Part shown: in pieces, positions 39,512 through 47,894 of the stretch
Position numbering within the stretch: the first letter of the stretch is position 1
Layout of the letters: every line of letters starts with the position of its first letter
Source: Bradyrhizobium sp. AZCC 2176
GTDB lineage: Bacteria > Pseudomonadota > Alphaproteobacteria > Rhizobiales > Xanthobacteraceae
DNA length: 64,000 nucleotides
Reading direction: 5' to 3'
NCBI RefSeq assembly: GCF_036924645.1
Contig: NZ_JAZHRX010000001.1
Location: forward strand, 2,046,001-2,110,000
Position numbers and translations under genes: made by a program
Notes under the pieces: model-generated
What the model was told of the DNA's origin: nothing
What the model saw: only the letters and a program-made list of their open reading frames with translations
The model's database searches: none

Positions 39512-40180
39512 ATGGCAACTATCTCAGCAGCGAGAACCTTTACCGCAATCGTCTCGGTTGCGGCGCTCGGCGCCGCAATTTCCTTTGGTGCGGGAACCGC
39601 CCTGGCCCAGAATGTCACCGAGGATCAGATCGTCCGTGCGCTGGCACCCGAAAAAAAGCCGCTGACCCGCGGCCTTTCTACCGGTCCGCAGACCGTCGCC
39701 GACCCGGCCGTAGCCGCCGCCGAGGGCAAGTTCGTCCAGAAGATCCGCGGCCGCTCCACGCGTTCGCTTTCGATCGCCGAACGCGAAGAGATCGCCGCCA
39801 TCGTCAAGGACAAGCCGAAGATCGATCTGGAGATCAACTTCGACTACAACTCGGCCGATATCAGCGCGAAGTCGATGCCGTCGGTTCAGGCGCTCGGCCG
39901 CGCACTCACCAACAATGATCTCAAAGGCTCGACCTTCGTGGTCGCGGGCCATACCGATGCGGCCGGCGGCGAAGCCTATAACCAGGACCTCTCCGAGCGC
40001 CGCGCCGACGCGATCAAGCGCTATCTCGTCGACAAATACGGCATCAACGGCACCGATCTCGTCACCGTCGGATACGGCAAGAGCAAGCTCAAGGATCCGA
40101 GCCAGCCGATGGCGGAAGTGAACCGCCGCGTCCAGGTCGTGAACATGGAAAACAAGGCCACGGCGAACGCGTCCAAGTAA
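39512..40180 (+). CDS. OmpA-family protein
   Basis: A 222-residue exported protein with a signal peptide ending at GTALAQN and a C-terminal OmpA domain that binds peptidoglycan: INFDYNSADISAKSMPSV, VVAGHTDAAGGEAYNQDLS, ERRADAIKRYL and VNRRVQVVN. There is no beta-barrel; the middle 60 residues form a linker. It would sit in the periplasm, anchored to the wall. ATG 39512 has GGAGGGGACTGGCA upstream. A strong terminator follows. Confidence 0.92.
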   Translation: MATISAARTFTAIVSVAALGAAISFGAGTALAQNVTEDQIVRALAPEKKPLTRGLSTGPQTVADPAVAAAEGKFVQKIRGRSTRSLSIAEREEIAAIVKDKPKIDLEINFDYNSADISAKSMPSVQALGRALTNNDLKGSTFVVAGHTDAAGGEAYNQDLSERRADAIKRYLVDKYGINGTDLVTVGYGKSKLKDPSQPMAEVNRRVQVVNMENKATANASK

Positions 40181-40240
40181 GAATTGCAAGTAAGGGATTG
40201 CAAGTTAAGGGCGTGGCGTCGACCAATAGTTTCCGGCTAC

Positions 40241-40277
40241 AATACGTCCCGCAGCCATGCGGGACGTATTCGTTTTT
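40241..40277 (+). terminator. Rho-independent terminator after the OmpA-family gene
   Basis: A 13-bp perfect stem AATACGTCCCGCA/TGCGGGACGTATT with loop GCCA, then CG and five T. It isolates the OmpA gene from the RND genes downstream. Confidence 0.85.
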
Positions 40278-40351
40278 GGGCGCCATTGCAGGTCTTCGGC
40301 CAGCCAAATGCGCCCTGTTTGATTTGACTTCCAGTCTGGATTGATCCGGCG

Positions 40352-41275
40352 ATGAAATTCTCCGAATACCTCAAACCTGCGCTCGGAGTGGCTTTCGTTG
40401 CCGCTCTGGCCGTCGGCTATTACTGGTTCGAACACCGTCCGCGCGCCGAAGAAAAAGACACGCCGGGCCAGGCGCTGGTGATCGTGACCAAGTCTACCAA
40501 TGCCTGCTTCTCCGACATGGTGCGGGTCACCGGCTTCATCGTGCCGCGCCGCGAGGCCCAGGTCGGTGTCGACCAGGAAGGCTCACGGGTGACCGACCTG
40601 TTCGTCCGCGAAGGCGACATGGTCACCGAAAATCAGGAACTGGCGCGCCTCACCGCTCCGCCGCAGCAGCCGGGAGCCCCCGGCGGCCGAACCGGGCCGA
40701 TCTCGCTGCGCGCGCCTGCGGCCGGGCTCGTCACCGAAGCCAGGACCGCGGTCGGCGCTCCCGCCTCGCCGCAGGCAGGCCCGATGTTCCGCATTTCCGT
40801 GAACAATGAAATCGAACTCGAGGCCGAAGTGCCGAGCGTTCATCTGCTCAAGCTCAATCCGGGTGCTACGGTGCGCATCAGCCGTGACGACGCACCCGAC
40901 GTTGTCGGCAAGGTCCGGCAGATATCGCCGCAGATCGACCGCACGACCCAGCTCGGCAAGGTCCGGATTTCGCTGAACAACAATCCATCCCTCAAGGTCG
41001 GCATGTTTGCCCGCGCCAATATCGACGCCAAGCGTTCCTGCGGCGTCGCCGTGCCGCGCACCGCCATCGACCGCCTGACCTTGCAGGTCGTGAAAGGCAA
41101 CACCATCGAGACGCGACGAGTGCGCGTCGGCCTGACCTCCGAAACCTCCACCGAAATTCTTGAAGGCCTCGACGTCGGCGAAATCGTCGTGGCCGATGCT
41201 GGTACCTCGCTGCATGACGGCGACCAGATCAAGATCATGTTCGCCGACGAACTCGAGCGCACGCGGGCACGCTAA
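40352..41275 (+). CDS. RND efflux periplasmic adaptor
   Basis: A 307-residue membrane-fusion protein. It has an N-terminal anchor (LGVAFVAALAVGYYWF), a short biotinyl-lipoyl-like hairpin region (VGVDQEGSRVTDLFVREGDM ... ISLRAPAAGLV) and a beta-barrel (EIELEAEVPSVHLLKLNPGA). The stop TAA shares one base with the permease ATG (TAATG), so the two are co-translated. No outer-membrane factor is encoded nearby. A related orphan adaptor is at 54900-55796; both share an early CF motif after the signal region. Confidence 0.9.
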   Translation: MKFSEYLKPALGVAFVAALAVGYYWFEHRPRAEEKDTPGQALVIVTKSTNACFSDMVRVTGFIVPRREAQVGVDQEGSRVTDLFVREGDMVTENQELARLTAPPQQPGAPGGRTGPISLRAPAAGLVTEARTAVGAPASPQAGPMFRISVNNEIELEAEVPSVHLLKLNPGATVRISRDDAPDVVGKVRQISPQIDRTTQLGKVRISLNNNPSLKVGMFARANIDAKRSCGVAVPRTAIDRLTLQVVKGNTIETRRVRVGLTSETSTEILEGLDVGEIVVADAGTSLHDGDQIKIMFADELERTRAR

Positions 41276-44200
41276 TGGCTTTGAATATCTCGGCATGGTC
41301 GATCCGGAACCCGCTGCCTTCGATCGTCTTTTCGATCATTCTCCTGGTGCTGGGCTGGGTCAGCTTCACCAAGCTCGCGGTGACGCGGTTGCCGAGCGCC
41401 GACATCCCCGTGATTTCGGTCGCTGTCGCGCAATTCGGCGCCGCGCCATCGGAGCTGGAATCGCAGGTCACCAAGACCATCGAGGACGGCGTATCCGGCG
41501 TCGAGGGCGTGCGGCATATTTCGTCGTCGATCACCGACGGCTTGTCCGTGACCACGATCCAGTTCGCGCTGGAAACCAACACCGATCGCGCACTCAATGA
41601 CGTCAAGGATGCCGTCACCCGCGTTCGCGCCAACCTGCCGCAAAACGTCAACGAACCGCTGATCCAGCGTGTCGACGTGATCGGCCTGCCGATCGTCACC
41701 TATGCCGCGATCTCGCCCGGCAAGACACCCGAACAGCTTTCCTATTTCGTCGACGACGTCGTCAAGCGCGCATTGCAGGGCGTGCGCGGCGTGGCGCAAG
41801 TCGAGCGCATCGGCGGTGTCGAGCGCGAGATTCTCGTCTCGCTCGATCCCGACCGGCTGCAGGCCGCAGGCCTCACCGCCGTCAATGTCAGCCAGATCCT
41901 GCGCGGCACCAATGTCGACGTCGCCGGCGGCCGCGCCCAGATCGGCAAGAACGACCAGGCGATCCGTACGCTCGCTGGCGCCAAGACACTGAACGAACTT
42001 GCCGGCACCATGATCCCGCTGTTCGGCGGCGGCGAGGTGCGCCTCGACGACCTCGGCACCGTCACCGACACCATCGCCGATCGCAGCACCTTTGCCCGGT
42101 TCAACGGCGAACCCGTGGTCGCACTCGGCATCAAGCGCTCCAAGGGCGCCAGCGACGTGGTGGTGGCCGCCGCCGTGCAGAAGCGTATCGATGCGCTGAA
42201 GGTCGCCTATCCCGACGTCGACCTCAAACTTATCGATACCTCGGTCAACTTCACCAAGGGCAATTACGATGCAGCGATCTCGACCTTGTTCGAGGGCGCG
42301 ATCCTCGCGGTGGTTGTCGTGCTGTTGTTCCTGCGCGACATCCGCGCCACCATCATCGCCGCGATCTCGCTGCCGCTGTCGATCTTCCCGGCGTTCTGGG
42401 CGATGGACCTGCTCGGCTTCTCGCTGAACCTGGTCTCCTTCCTCGCCATAACGCTATCGACGGGTATTCTGGTCGACGACGCCATCGTCGAGATCGAGAA
42501 CATCGTGCGCCATATGCGCATGGGCAAGTCGCCCTATCGCGCAGCGCTCGAAGCCGCCGACGAAATCGGCCTCGCGGTGATCGCGATTTCGCTGACGATC
42601 ATCGCGATCTTTGCCCCCGCCAGCTTCATGTCCGGGATCGCCGGGCAGTTCTTCAAGCAGTTCGGCATTACGGTGTCGGTGCAGGTGTTCTTCTCGCTGC
42701 TCGCCGCCCGATTTGTGACGCCGGTGCTGGCCGCTTACTTCCTGAAGGATCACCCGCACGAGGATCCGCCGCCCGGGCGCATTCTGCAATCCTACACCAG
42801 GCTCGTGACCTGGTCGGTGAGGCACTATTTCATCACCGTGCTGATCGGCTTCGGCATCTTCGCGGCCTCGATCTGGAGCATCACGCTGCTGCCGCAAGGC
42901 TTCCTGCCGGCACAGGACACTGCGCGCTCGCTGCTGGCGATGGAGCTGCCGCCGGGCTCGCAGCTCGCCTACACCGAGAAGGTGACGGAGGAAATCGTCG
43001 CCCGCCTGCGCAAACGGCCCGAGGTGAAGAGCATCTTCGTCGATGGCGGAAGGGTGCCGCCGGGAACGCAGGAAGTCCGCCGCGCCGCGCTGATCATCAA
43101 TTACACGCCGAAGGCCGATCGCAAGATCACGCAGCGGCAGCTCGAACTCGAGATCGGCCAGGAGCTCGAGAACGTTCCCGACATTCGCTTCTGGTTCCTC
43201 GACGAGAATGGCCTGCGCGCGATTTCGCTCGTCGTGACCGGCGTCGACAGCAACATCGTCAACAACGTCGCCAGCGAGCTGGCGACGCAGATGAAGCGGA
43301 TTCCGATTATCGCCAACGTGATTTCGGAAACCTCGCTCGACCGGCCTGAGCTGCGCATCCGGCCGCGAGCCGAACTCGCGGCGCGGCTCGGCGTCTCCAC
43401 CGAAAGCCTGTCACAGACCATCCGTGTCGCCACCATCGGCGATGTCGGCCCGGCGTTGGCAAAATTCGACGCCGGCGACCGTCAGGTGCCGATCCGCGTC
43501 CAGCTCGAGGACAGCGCGCGCAGCGATCTGCAGATGCTGCAGCAGTTGCGGGTGCCGCTCGGACAGCGCGGCGAACGCGGTGGCGTGCCGCTGTCGGTTG
43601 TCGCCGACATCCAGCTCGATCAGGGCCCGACCAGCATCAACCGCTACGACCGCGAACGGCAGGCGACGGTGGCCGCCGACCTTGTCGGCACCGCGGCGCT
43701 GGGCGACGCCACCAAGAAGATCTACGACCTTCCGGTCATGAAGAGCCTGCCGAAGGGCGTGAGGGTGAGCCCGTCGGGCGACGCCGAGAGCCTCAACGAA
43801 TTGTCGGAAGGCTTTGCCACTGCGATCACCGCCGGCCTGATGATGGTCTATGCGGTGCTGGTGCTGCTGTTCGGCACCTTCCTGCAGCCGATCACCATCC
43901 TGTTCTCGCTGCCGCTGTCGATCGGCGGCGCGATCGCGGCGCTGCTGCTGACCGGCAAGCAGCTCACCACGCCGGTGTGGATCGGCATTTTGATGCTGAT
44001 GGGCATCGTGACCAAGAACGCGATCATGCTGGTGGAATTCGCGGTGGAAGCAATCCGCGAAGGCAAGAAGCGCGACGAAGCCATCATCGACGCCGGCATG
44101 AAGCGGGCGCGCCCGATCGTGATGACGACGATCGCGATGGCCGCGGGCATGATGCCGTCAGCACTCGCGTTCGGCGCCGGTGGCGAATTCCGCTCGCCGA

Positions 44201-44436
44201 TGGCGCTCGCCGTGATCGGCGGCCTGATCTTCTCCACCATCCTGTCGCTGGTGTTCGTGCCGGCGATGTTCATGGTGATGGACGATCTCGGTGCTCTGTG
44301 CTGGCGCTTCGGCCAGAAGCTGCTGGTTTCCAGCGGCGAGCCAGAGCCCGCCGGTCATGGACCGGATCATCACAACGAGCCGCCAGCCAAGGGCCCCCCA
44401 TCCGCACCGCCGGCGATGTCACCCGCGGCGAAGTAG
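41275..44436 (+). CDS. RND efflux pump permease (AcrB/HAE1-like)
   Basis: A 1053-residue inner-membrane proton-driven transporter, the normal RND length, with about 12 helices and two large periplasmic loops. The proton-relay motif in helix 4 is GILVDDAIVEIENI, and the repeat-2 equivalent is GIVTKNAIMLVEFA. The C-terminal tail is Pro-rich. It forms a pump with the upstream adaptor. The substrate cannot be read from sequence. Confidence 0.95.
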   Translation: MALNISAWSIRNPLPSIVFSIILLVLGWVSFTKLAVTRLPSADIPVISVAVAQFGAAPSELESQVTKTIEDGVSGVEGVRHISSSITDGLSVTTIQFALETNTDRALNDVKDAVTRVRANLPQNVNEPLIQRVDVIGLPIVTYAAISPGKTPEQLSYFVDDVVKRALQGVRGVAQVERIGGVEREILVSLDPDRLQAAGLTAVNVSQILRGTNVDVAGGRAQIGKNDQAIRTLAGAKTLNELAGTMIPLFGGGEVRLDDLGTVTDTIADRSTFARFNGEPVVALGIKRSKGASDVVVAAAVQKRIDALKVAYPDVDLKLIDTSVNFTKGNYDAAISTLFEGAILAVVVVLLFLRDIRATIIAAISLPLSIFPAFWAMDLLGFSLNLVSFLAITLSTGILVDDAIVEIENIVRHMRMGKSPYRAALEAADEIGLAVIAISLTIIAIFAPASFMSGIAGQFFKQFGITVSVQVFFSLLAARFVTPVLAAYFLKDHPHEDPPPGRILQSYTRLVTWSVRHYFITVLIGFGIFAASIWSITLLPQGFLPAQDTARSLLAMELPPGSQLAYTEKVTEEIVARLRKRPEVKSIFVDGGRVPPGTQEVRRAALIINYTPKADRKITQRQLELEIGQELENVPDIRFWFLDENGLRAISLVVTGVDSNIVNNVASELATQMKRIPIIANVISETSLDRPELRIRPRAELAARLGVSTESLSQTIRVATIGDVGPALAKFDAGDRQVPIRVQLEDSARSDLQMLQQLRVPLGQRGERGGVPLSVVADIQLDQGPTSINRYDRERQATVAADLVGTAALGDATKKIYDLPVMKSLPKGVRVSPSGDAESLNELSEGFATAITAGLMMVYAVLVLLFGTFLQPITILFSLPLSIGGAIAALLLTGKQLTTPVWIGILMLMGIVTKNAIMLVEFAVEAIREGKKRDEAIIDAGMKRARPIVMTTIAMAAGMMPSALAFGAGGEFRSPMALAVIGGLIFSTILSLVFVPAMFMVMDDLGALCWRFGQKLLVSSGEPEPAGHGPDHHNEPPAKGPPSAPPAMSPAAK

Positions 44437-44680
44437 GTAACTTGTCTGCGATGGCCGGCGAGAGAGACCTCTACAGACCATCGATAGATGATAGATTCTG
44501 CCTCAGGATTCCGGCGCTCGGAATGTCAACTGACGATCCCGAAATTCGTCAGGTCGTAATCTGATCCGCTTCGGCGCATCAGGCTACATCGTACGTTACG
44601 TCGTTCTTCCTGAGACGGCTGATGTTCTCGTCACGAGGATCTGGCATGGCCGCGAAGCGCGCACGTAACGGCTCGCGGTC

Positions 44681-45355
44681 CTACTCGTTCCTAGCCACCG
44701 CCGTCAGCTTGGTCATGTTCTGCAGCAAGATACGTCCGCGCTGCAGGTCCAGAATGCCGTCCTTGCGCCAGAGCTGCAGTTGACGGTTGACGCTTTCGCG
44801 GGCGGCGCCGACGAAGACGCCGAGCTGCTCCTGCGAGATGTGCACCTCGGAACCGAAATCGGAGGCGAGTGCGCAGAGCCGCCGCGCCAGGCGGACCGGC
44901 AGCGGCTGCAGCACGGATTCTTCCATCCGCTCGCTCTGCCAGCGGATGCGCTGGCACAACAGCATCATGATCTTGATCGCGACCTTGGGCTCGCGTTCGA
45001 GGAAGGCGAGGAAGTCCTCGCGCCGCAGCACGAACAGCTCCGACGGCTCGCCGGCGGTGGCGTCCGCGGTGCGGCTTTGGCCGTCAAGCACGGCGACCTC
45101 GCCGAACAGATCGCCGGGGCCCATGAAATTCAGCGTCAGGCGGCTGCCGTCGGAGGCGCCGGTCTCGATCCTGATCTGGCCGCGGCGGACCCCGTAGAGG
45201 GCATTGCCCGCATCGCCCTTCTGGAACAACATTTCGCCAACGCTGAGCTGCTCGGTGTGGCAAAGGCCGGAGATGCGCTGCAACTCGTCGGCGCCCAGAT
45301 CCGCAAACATCGGGTTCATTTTCAGAATGACCGCAAATTCGGCCTGTTTGCTCAT
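44681..45355 (-). CDS. Crp/Fnr-family regulator with cAMP-type signatures
   Basis: A 224-residue regulator. The nucleotide pocket reads FGEVAVLDGQSRTADATA, keeping the Glu and the Arg-Thr-Ala of cAMP-binding CRP proteins. The recognition helix is ARESVNRQL, in which Arg, Glu and Arg are at the positions that contact TGTGA in E. coli CRP (RETVGR). No FNR cysteines are present. ATG 45355 has GGAAGG upstream. A near-consensus CRP site lies 69 nt upstream, suggesting autoregulation. A class III cyclase is encoded 2.5 kb away. Confidence 0.9.
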   Translation of the reverse strand: MSKQAEFAVILKMNPMFADLGADELQRISGLCHTEQLSVGEMLFQKGDAGNALYGVRRGQIRIETGASDGSRLTLNFMGPGDLFGEVAVLDGQSRTADATAGEPSELFVLRREDFLAFLEREPKVAIKIMMLLCQRIRWQSERMEESVLQPLPVRLARRLCALASDFGSEVHISQEQLGVFVGAARESVNRQLQLWRKDGILDLQRGRILLQNMTKLTAVARNE

Positions 45356-45423
45356 TGTATTACCTTCCAAATCGGCCCGGACCCGCCCCTCAAGGCCGTT
45401 AGCAAGATTCTCATGCCAACGAG

Positions 45424-45439
45424 TGTGTCATAAGTCACA
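45424..45439. promoter_or_regulatory. CRP-type palindrome (9/10)
   Basis: TGTGT-CATAAG-TCACA differs from the CRP consensus at one base. It lies between the divergent crp-like gene (69 nt upstream of its start) and the AsmA gene (135 nt upstream). Confidence 0.5.
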
Positions 45440-45574
45440 TAACTTTGCAGTAGCCTCGGAATATTTTTGGCTTCTTTGGGCCCCACCCCTTTCCGGGATA
45501 AGCTCGCCTGACCGGTTGCGCCCGCGTATCGCGCCACCGAAATAAGTGCCGTTTGCGCGGTCTGGAATGTCGAT

Positions 45575-47629
45575 ATGAAAGCACTGAAAATTGCCGGCGC
45601 CGCCATTGGCGCCGTGGTCGTCGTCATCGTGCTGCTGCTGGTGATCGGCATCCCGTCCAGCTTCCTGACGGCGCAAATCCAGGAGCGGGTCGAGCGCGAG
45701 ACCGGCTACACGCTCGCCATCAATGGCGGGGCGAAGATCGGCCTGTGGCCATCGCTCAACATCACGCTGAACGATGTCACGCTGCAGGATCCGAAGGACC
45801 GCGACATCAACCACCGCTTCACGGCCTCGAGCATCGAGGCGGACGTCACGCTTGCGAGCCTGTGGGCCGGCCGGCCGCACATCACCGAACTCGTCGTCAT
45901 CCGCCCGGTGGTGAACTTGCCGCTGAAACGCGAGCGCGTGAGAGAGGTCAGCCCTCCTTCGAAGCCCGCTGCCGGCAAGGCGACTGACAAGGCGACCGAT
46001 GCCCTTTCGATCGAGCATATCAGCGTCACCGGCGGCACCATCGTGTTCGCCAACCTGCGCGACCGCGTCGAGAACAGGATCGAGACCGTCAACGCCGACG
46101 TCACCATCGATGCCGACCGCAAGGTCGTGCTGACCGGCAGCGCCCGCAGCAGCGGCAATCCGCTGAAATTCGAGATCAAGGCGGCACCGCCCGCGGCTCC
46201 GGTCGAGCGGCAGAATATCCCGGCCGAGATCAAGATCGATGCGCCCGGCCTGTTGCGCGCCCCGCTCGCGGCCAAGGCCGAAGTCCGGCTCAACGGCTCG
46301 GTCGTGATGATCAACGGCGTCACCGGCGCGCTCGGCGACGGCGCGTTCAACGGCTGGGCCTCGGTCGATCTGTCGAGCAAGCCGCTGGTGAAGCTCGACC
46401 TCGATTTCCAGAAGCTCGCGGTCGCGATGTCGCGCAGCACCGACAGTTCCGCGGGCCAGCCCTGGAGCAGTGCCACGATCGACGTCAACGGCCTCAACTA
46501 TGTCGACTTCCAGGCACGCATTTCCGCGGCCGAGCTCAATGTCGGCGACGCGCGCTTCACCCCCGCCGCGATCGACGCCACGCTCACCAGCGGCGTGCTG
46601 AAGGCGCAGGTTTCCAACCTCGGCGCCTATGAGGGCAACGCCAATGGCGATCTGACCGTCGACGTCTCCGCGGCCAATCCCACCTACACGATGCGGGCCG
46701 ACCTCACCAGCGTGCGCGCGCTTCCGCTGCTGCATGGCCTCGCCGACTTCGACCGGATCGACGGCCGGATGCAGGCGAAGATCAGCGTGCGCTCCACCGG
46801 CACCAGCCAGCGCGCGATCATGTCGAATGTGGCCGGCACCGCCTTCGTCGTATTCCAGGACGGCGCCATCAAGGGCCTCAATATCGCGCAGATGATCCGC
46901 TCGCTGACGGCGAGCACCTTGTCCGGCTGGCAGGAGAGCGAGGAGAAGGCGACGGATCTTTCGCAATTGTCGGCGTCGTTCAGGATCGACAAGGGCCAGG
47001 CGCAGACCACCGATCTCAATCTCGTCGGCCCGCTGGTCAAGCTGACCGGCGCAGGCACCATTGATCTCGGCACCAAGCAGATCGGATTCCGCGTCGAGCC
47101 GAAGCTCGTGATGACCACCGAAGGCCAGGGCCGCGCCACCGACCCGCTCGGGCTCGGCATTCCCGTGATGATCGAGGGCCCGTGGGGGAGCCCACGGATC
47201 TATCCGGAGATGCAGGGCATTCTCGACAATCCCGACGCGGCCTATGCCAAGCTGAAGGAGATGGGCAAGGGCCTGTTCGGCCAGAACGGCGCCGGGCTTG
47301 GCGCTGCGATCGGCAATCTGCTCGGCGGAAGGCCCGGGGCGACCGACGGACAGCAAGGCGGCGCCGGCGGCCAGCAGCCGGGCAATCCGCTCGGCGGCCA
47401 GCTCGGCGAGACCATCGGCAATCTGTTGCAGCAGGGCCTGGGCGGATTGAATCAAGGCGGCGCGCGGCCGGGCGGCCAGCGCAGCATCCCGAGCCCCGCC
47501 TCGCCCGCACAGGCGCCGACCGAGGCCGCCCCGGCCGAGCCCGCGCCCTCCGCGGTGCCGAGCGATACGACCGCCCAGCAGGACAGTCAGCCAATGAACG
47601 AGGTCTTGCGGCAGTTGTTCAACCGGTGA
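45575..47629 (+). CDS. AsmA-family protein
   Basis: A 684-residue protein with an N-terminal membrane anchor (AIGAVVVVIVLLLVIGIPSS) and the AsmA repeat-beta-groove body (VERETGYTLAINGGAKIG near the start, then TDLNLVGPLVKLTGAGTIDL near residue 475). AsmA-like proteins span the periplasm and are linked to phospholipid transport to the outer membrane. The last 120 residues are rich in Gly, Gln and Pro. It is divergent from the crp-like gene. Confidence 0.9.
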   Translation: MKALKIAGAAIGAVVVVIVLLLVIGIPSSFLTAQIQERVERETGYTLAINGGAKIGLWPSLNITLNDVTLQDPKDRDINHRFTASSIEADVTLASLWAGRPHITELVVIRPVVNLPLKRERVREVSPPSKPAAGKATDKATDALSIEHISVTGGTIVFANLRDRVENRIETVNADVTIDADRKVVLTGSARSSGNPLKFEIKAAPPAAPVERQNIPAEIKIDAPGLLRAPLAAKAEVRLNGSVVMINGVTGALGDGAFNGWASVDLSSKPLVKLDLDFQKLAVAMSRSTDSSAGQPWSSATIDVNGLNYVDFQARISAAELNVGDARFTPAAIDATLTSGVLKAQVSNLGAYEGNANGDLTVDVSAANPTYTMRADLTSVRALPLLHGLADFDRIDGRMQAKISVRSTGTSQRAIMSNVAGTAFVVFQDGAIKGLNIAQMIRSLTASTLSGWQESEEKATDLSQLSASFRIDKGQAQTTDLNLVGPLVKLTGAGTIDLGTKQIGFRVEPKLVMTTEGQGRATDPLGLGIPVMIEGPWGSPRIYPEMQGILDNPDAAYAKLKEMGKGLFGQNGAGLGAAIGNLLGGRPGATDGQQGGAGGQQPGNPLGGQLGETIGNLLQQGLGGLNQGGARPGGQRSIPSPASPAQAPTEAAPAEPAPSAVPSDTTAQQDSQPMNEVLRQLFNR

Positions 47630-47640
47630 GCTTCCTTCTC

Positions 47641-47727
47641 CGTCACGGCCGGGCTTGTCCCGGCCATCCACGTCTTTGCTGAGGCGATCGAAGAGCGTGG
47701 ATGCCCGGGACAAGCCCGGGCATGACG
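47641..47727. repeat. Intergenic inverted repeat
   Basis: CACGGCCGGGCTTGTCCCGGCCATCCACG pairs loosely with CGTGGATGCCCGGGACAAGCCCGGGCATG; each half is itself palindromic. A related unit is at 55803-55968. Confidence 0.8.
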
Positions 47728-47894
47728 ATTCCTCCAGGGATTCCTGCCCATAATTGGGGCTAACCATGTCGGCGGGCTCACAGCCCAGCCCGCCAATTCG
47801 TGCTAAAGAGCCCCTCATGCCGGGCTGCCGAGACAGACCGGCGCCAGTGACAAACGGATGCGCGCGCCCCGCGTGGGCCGGCACGAGGGTCCGG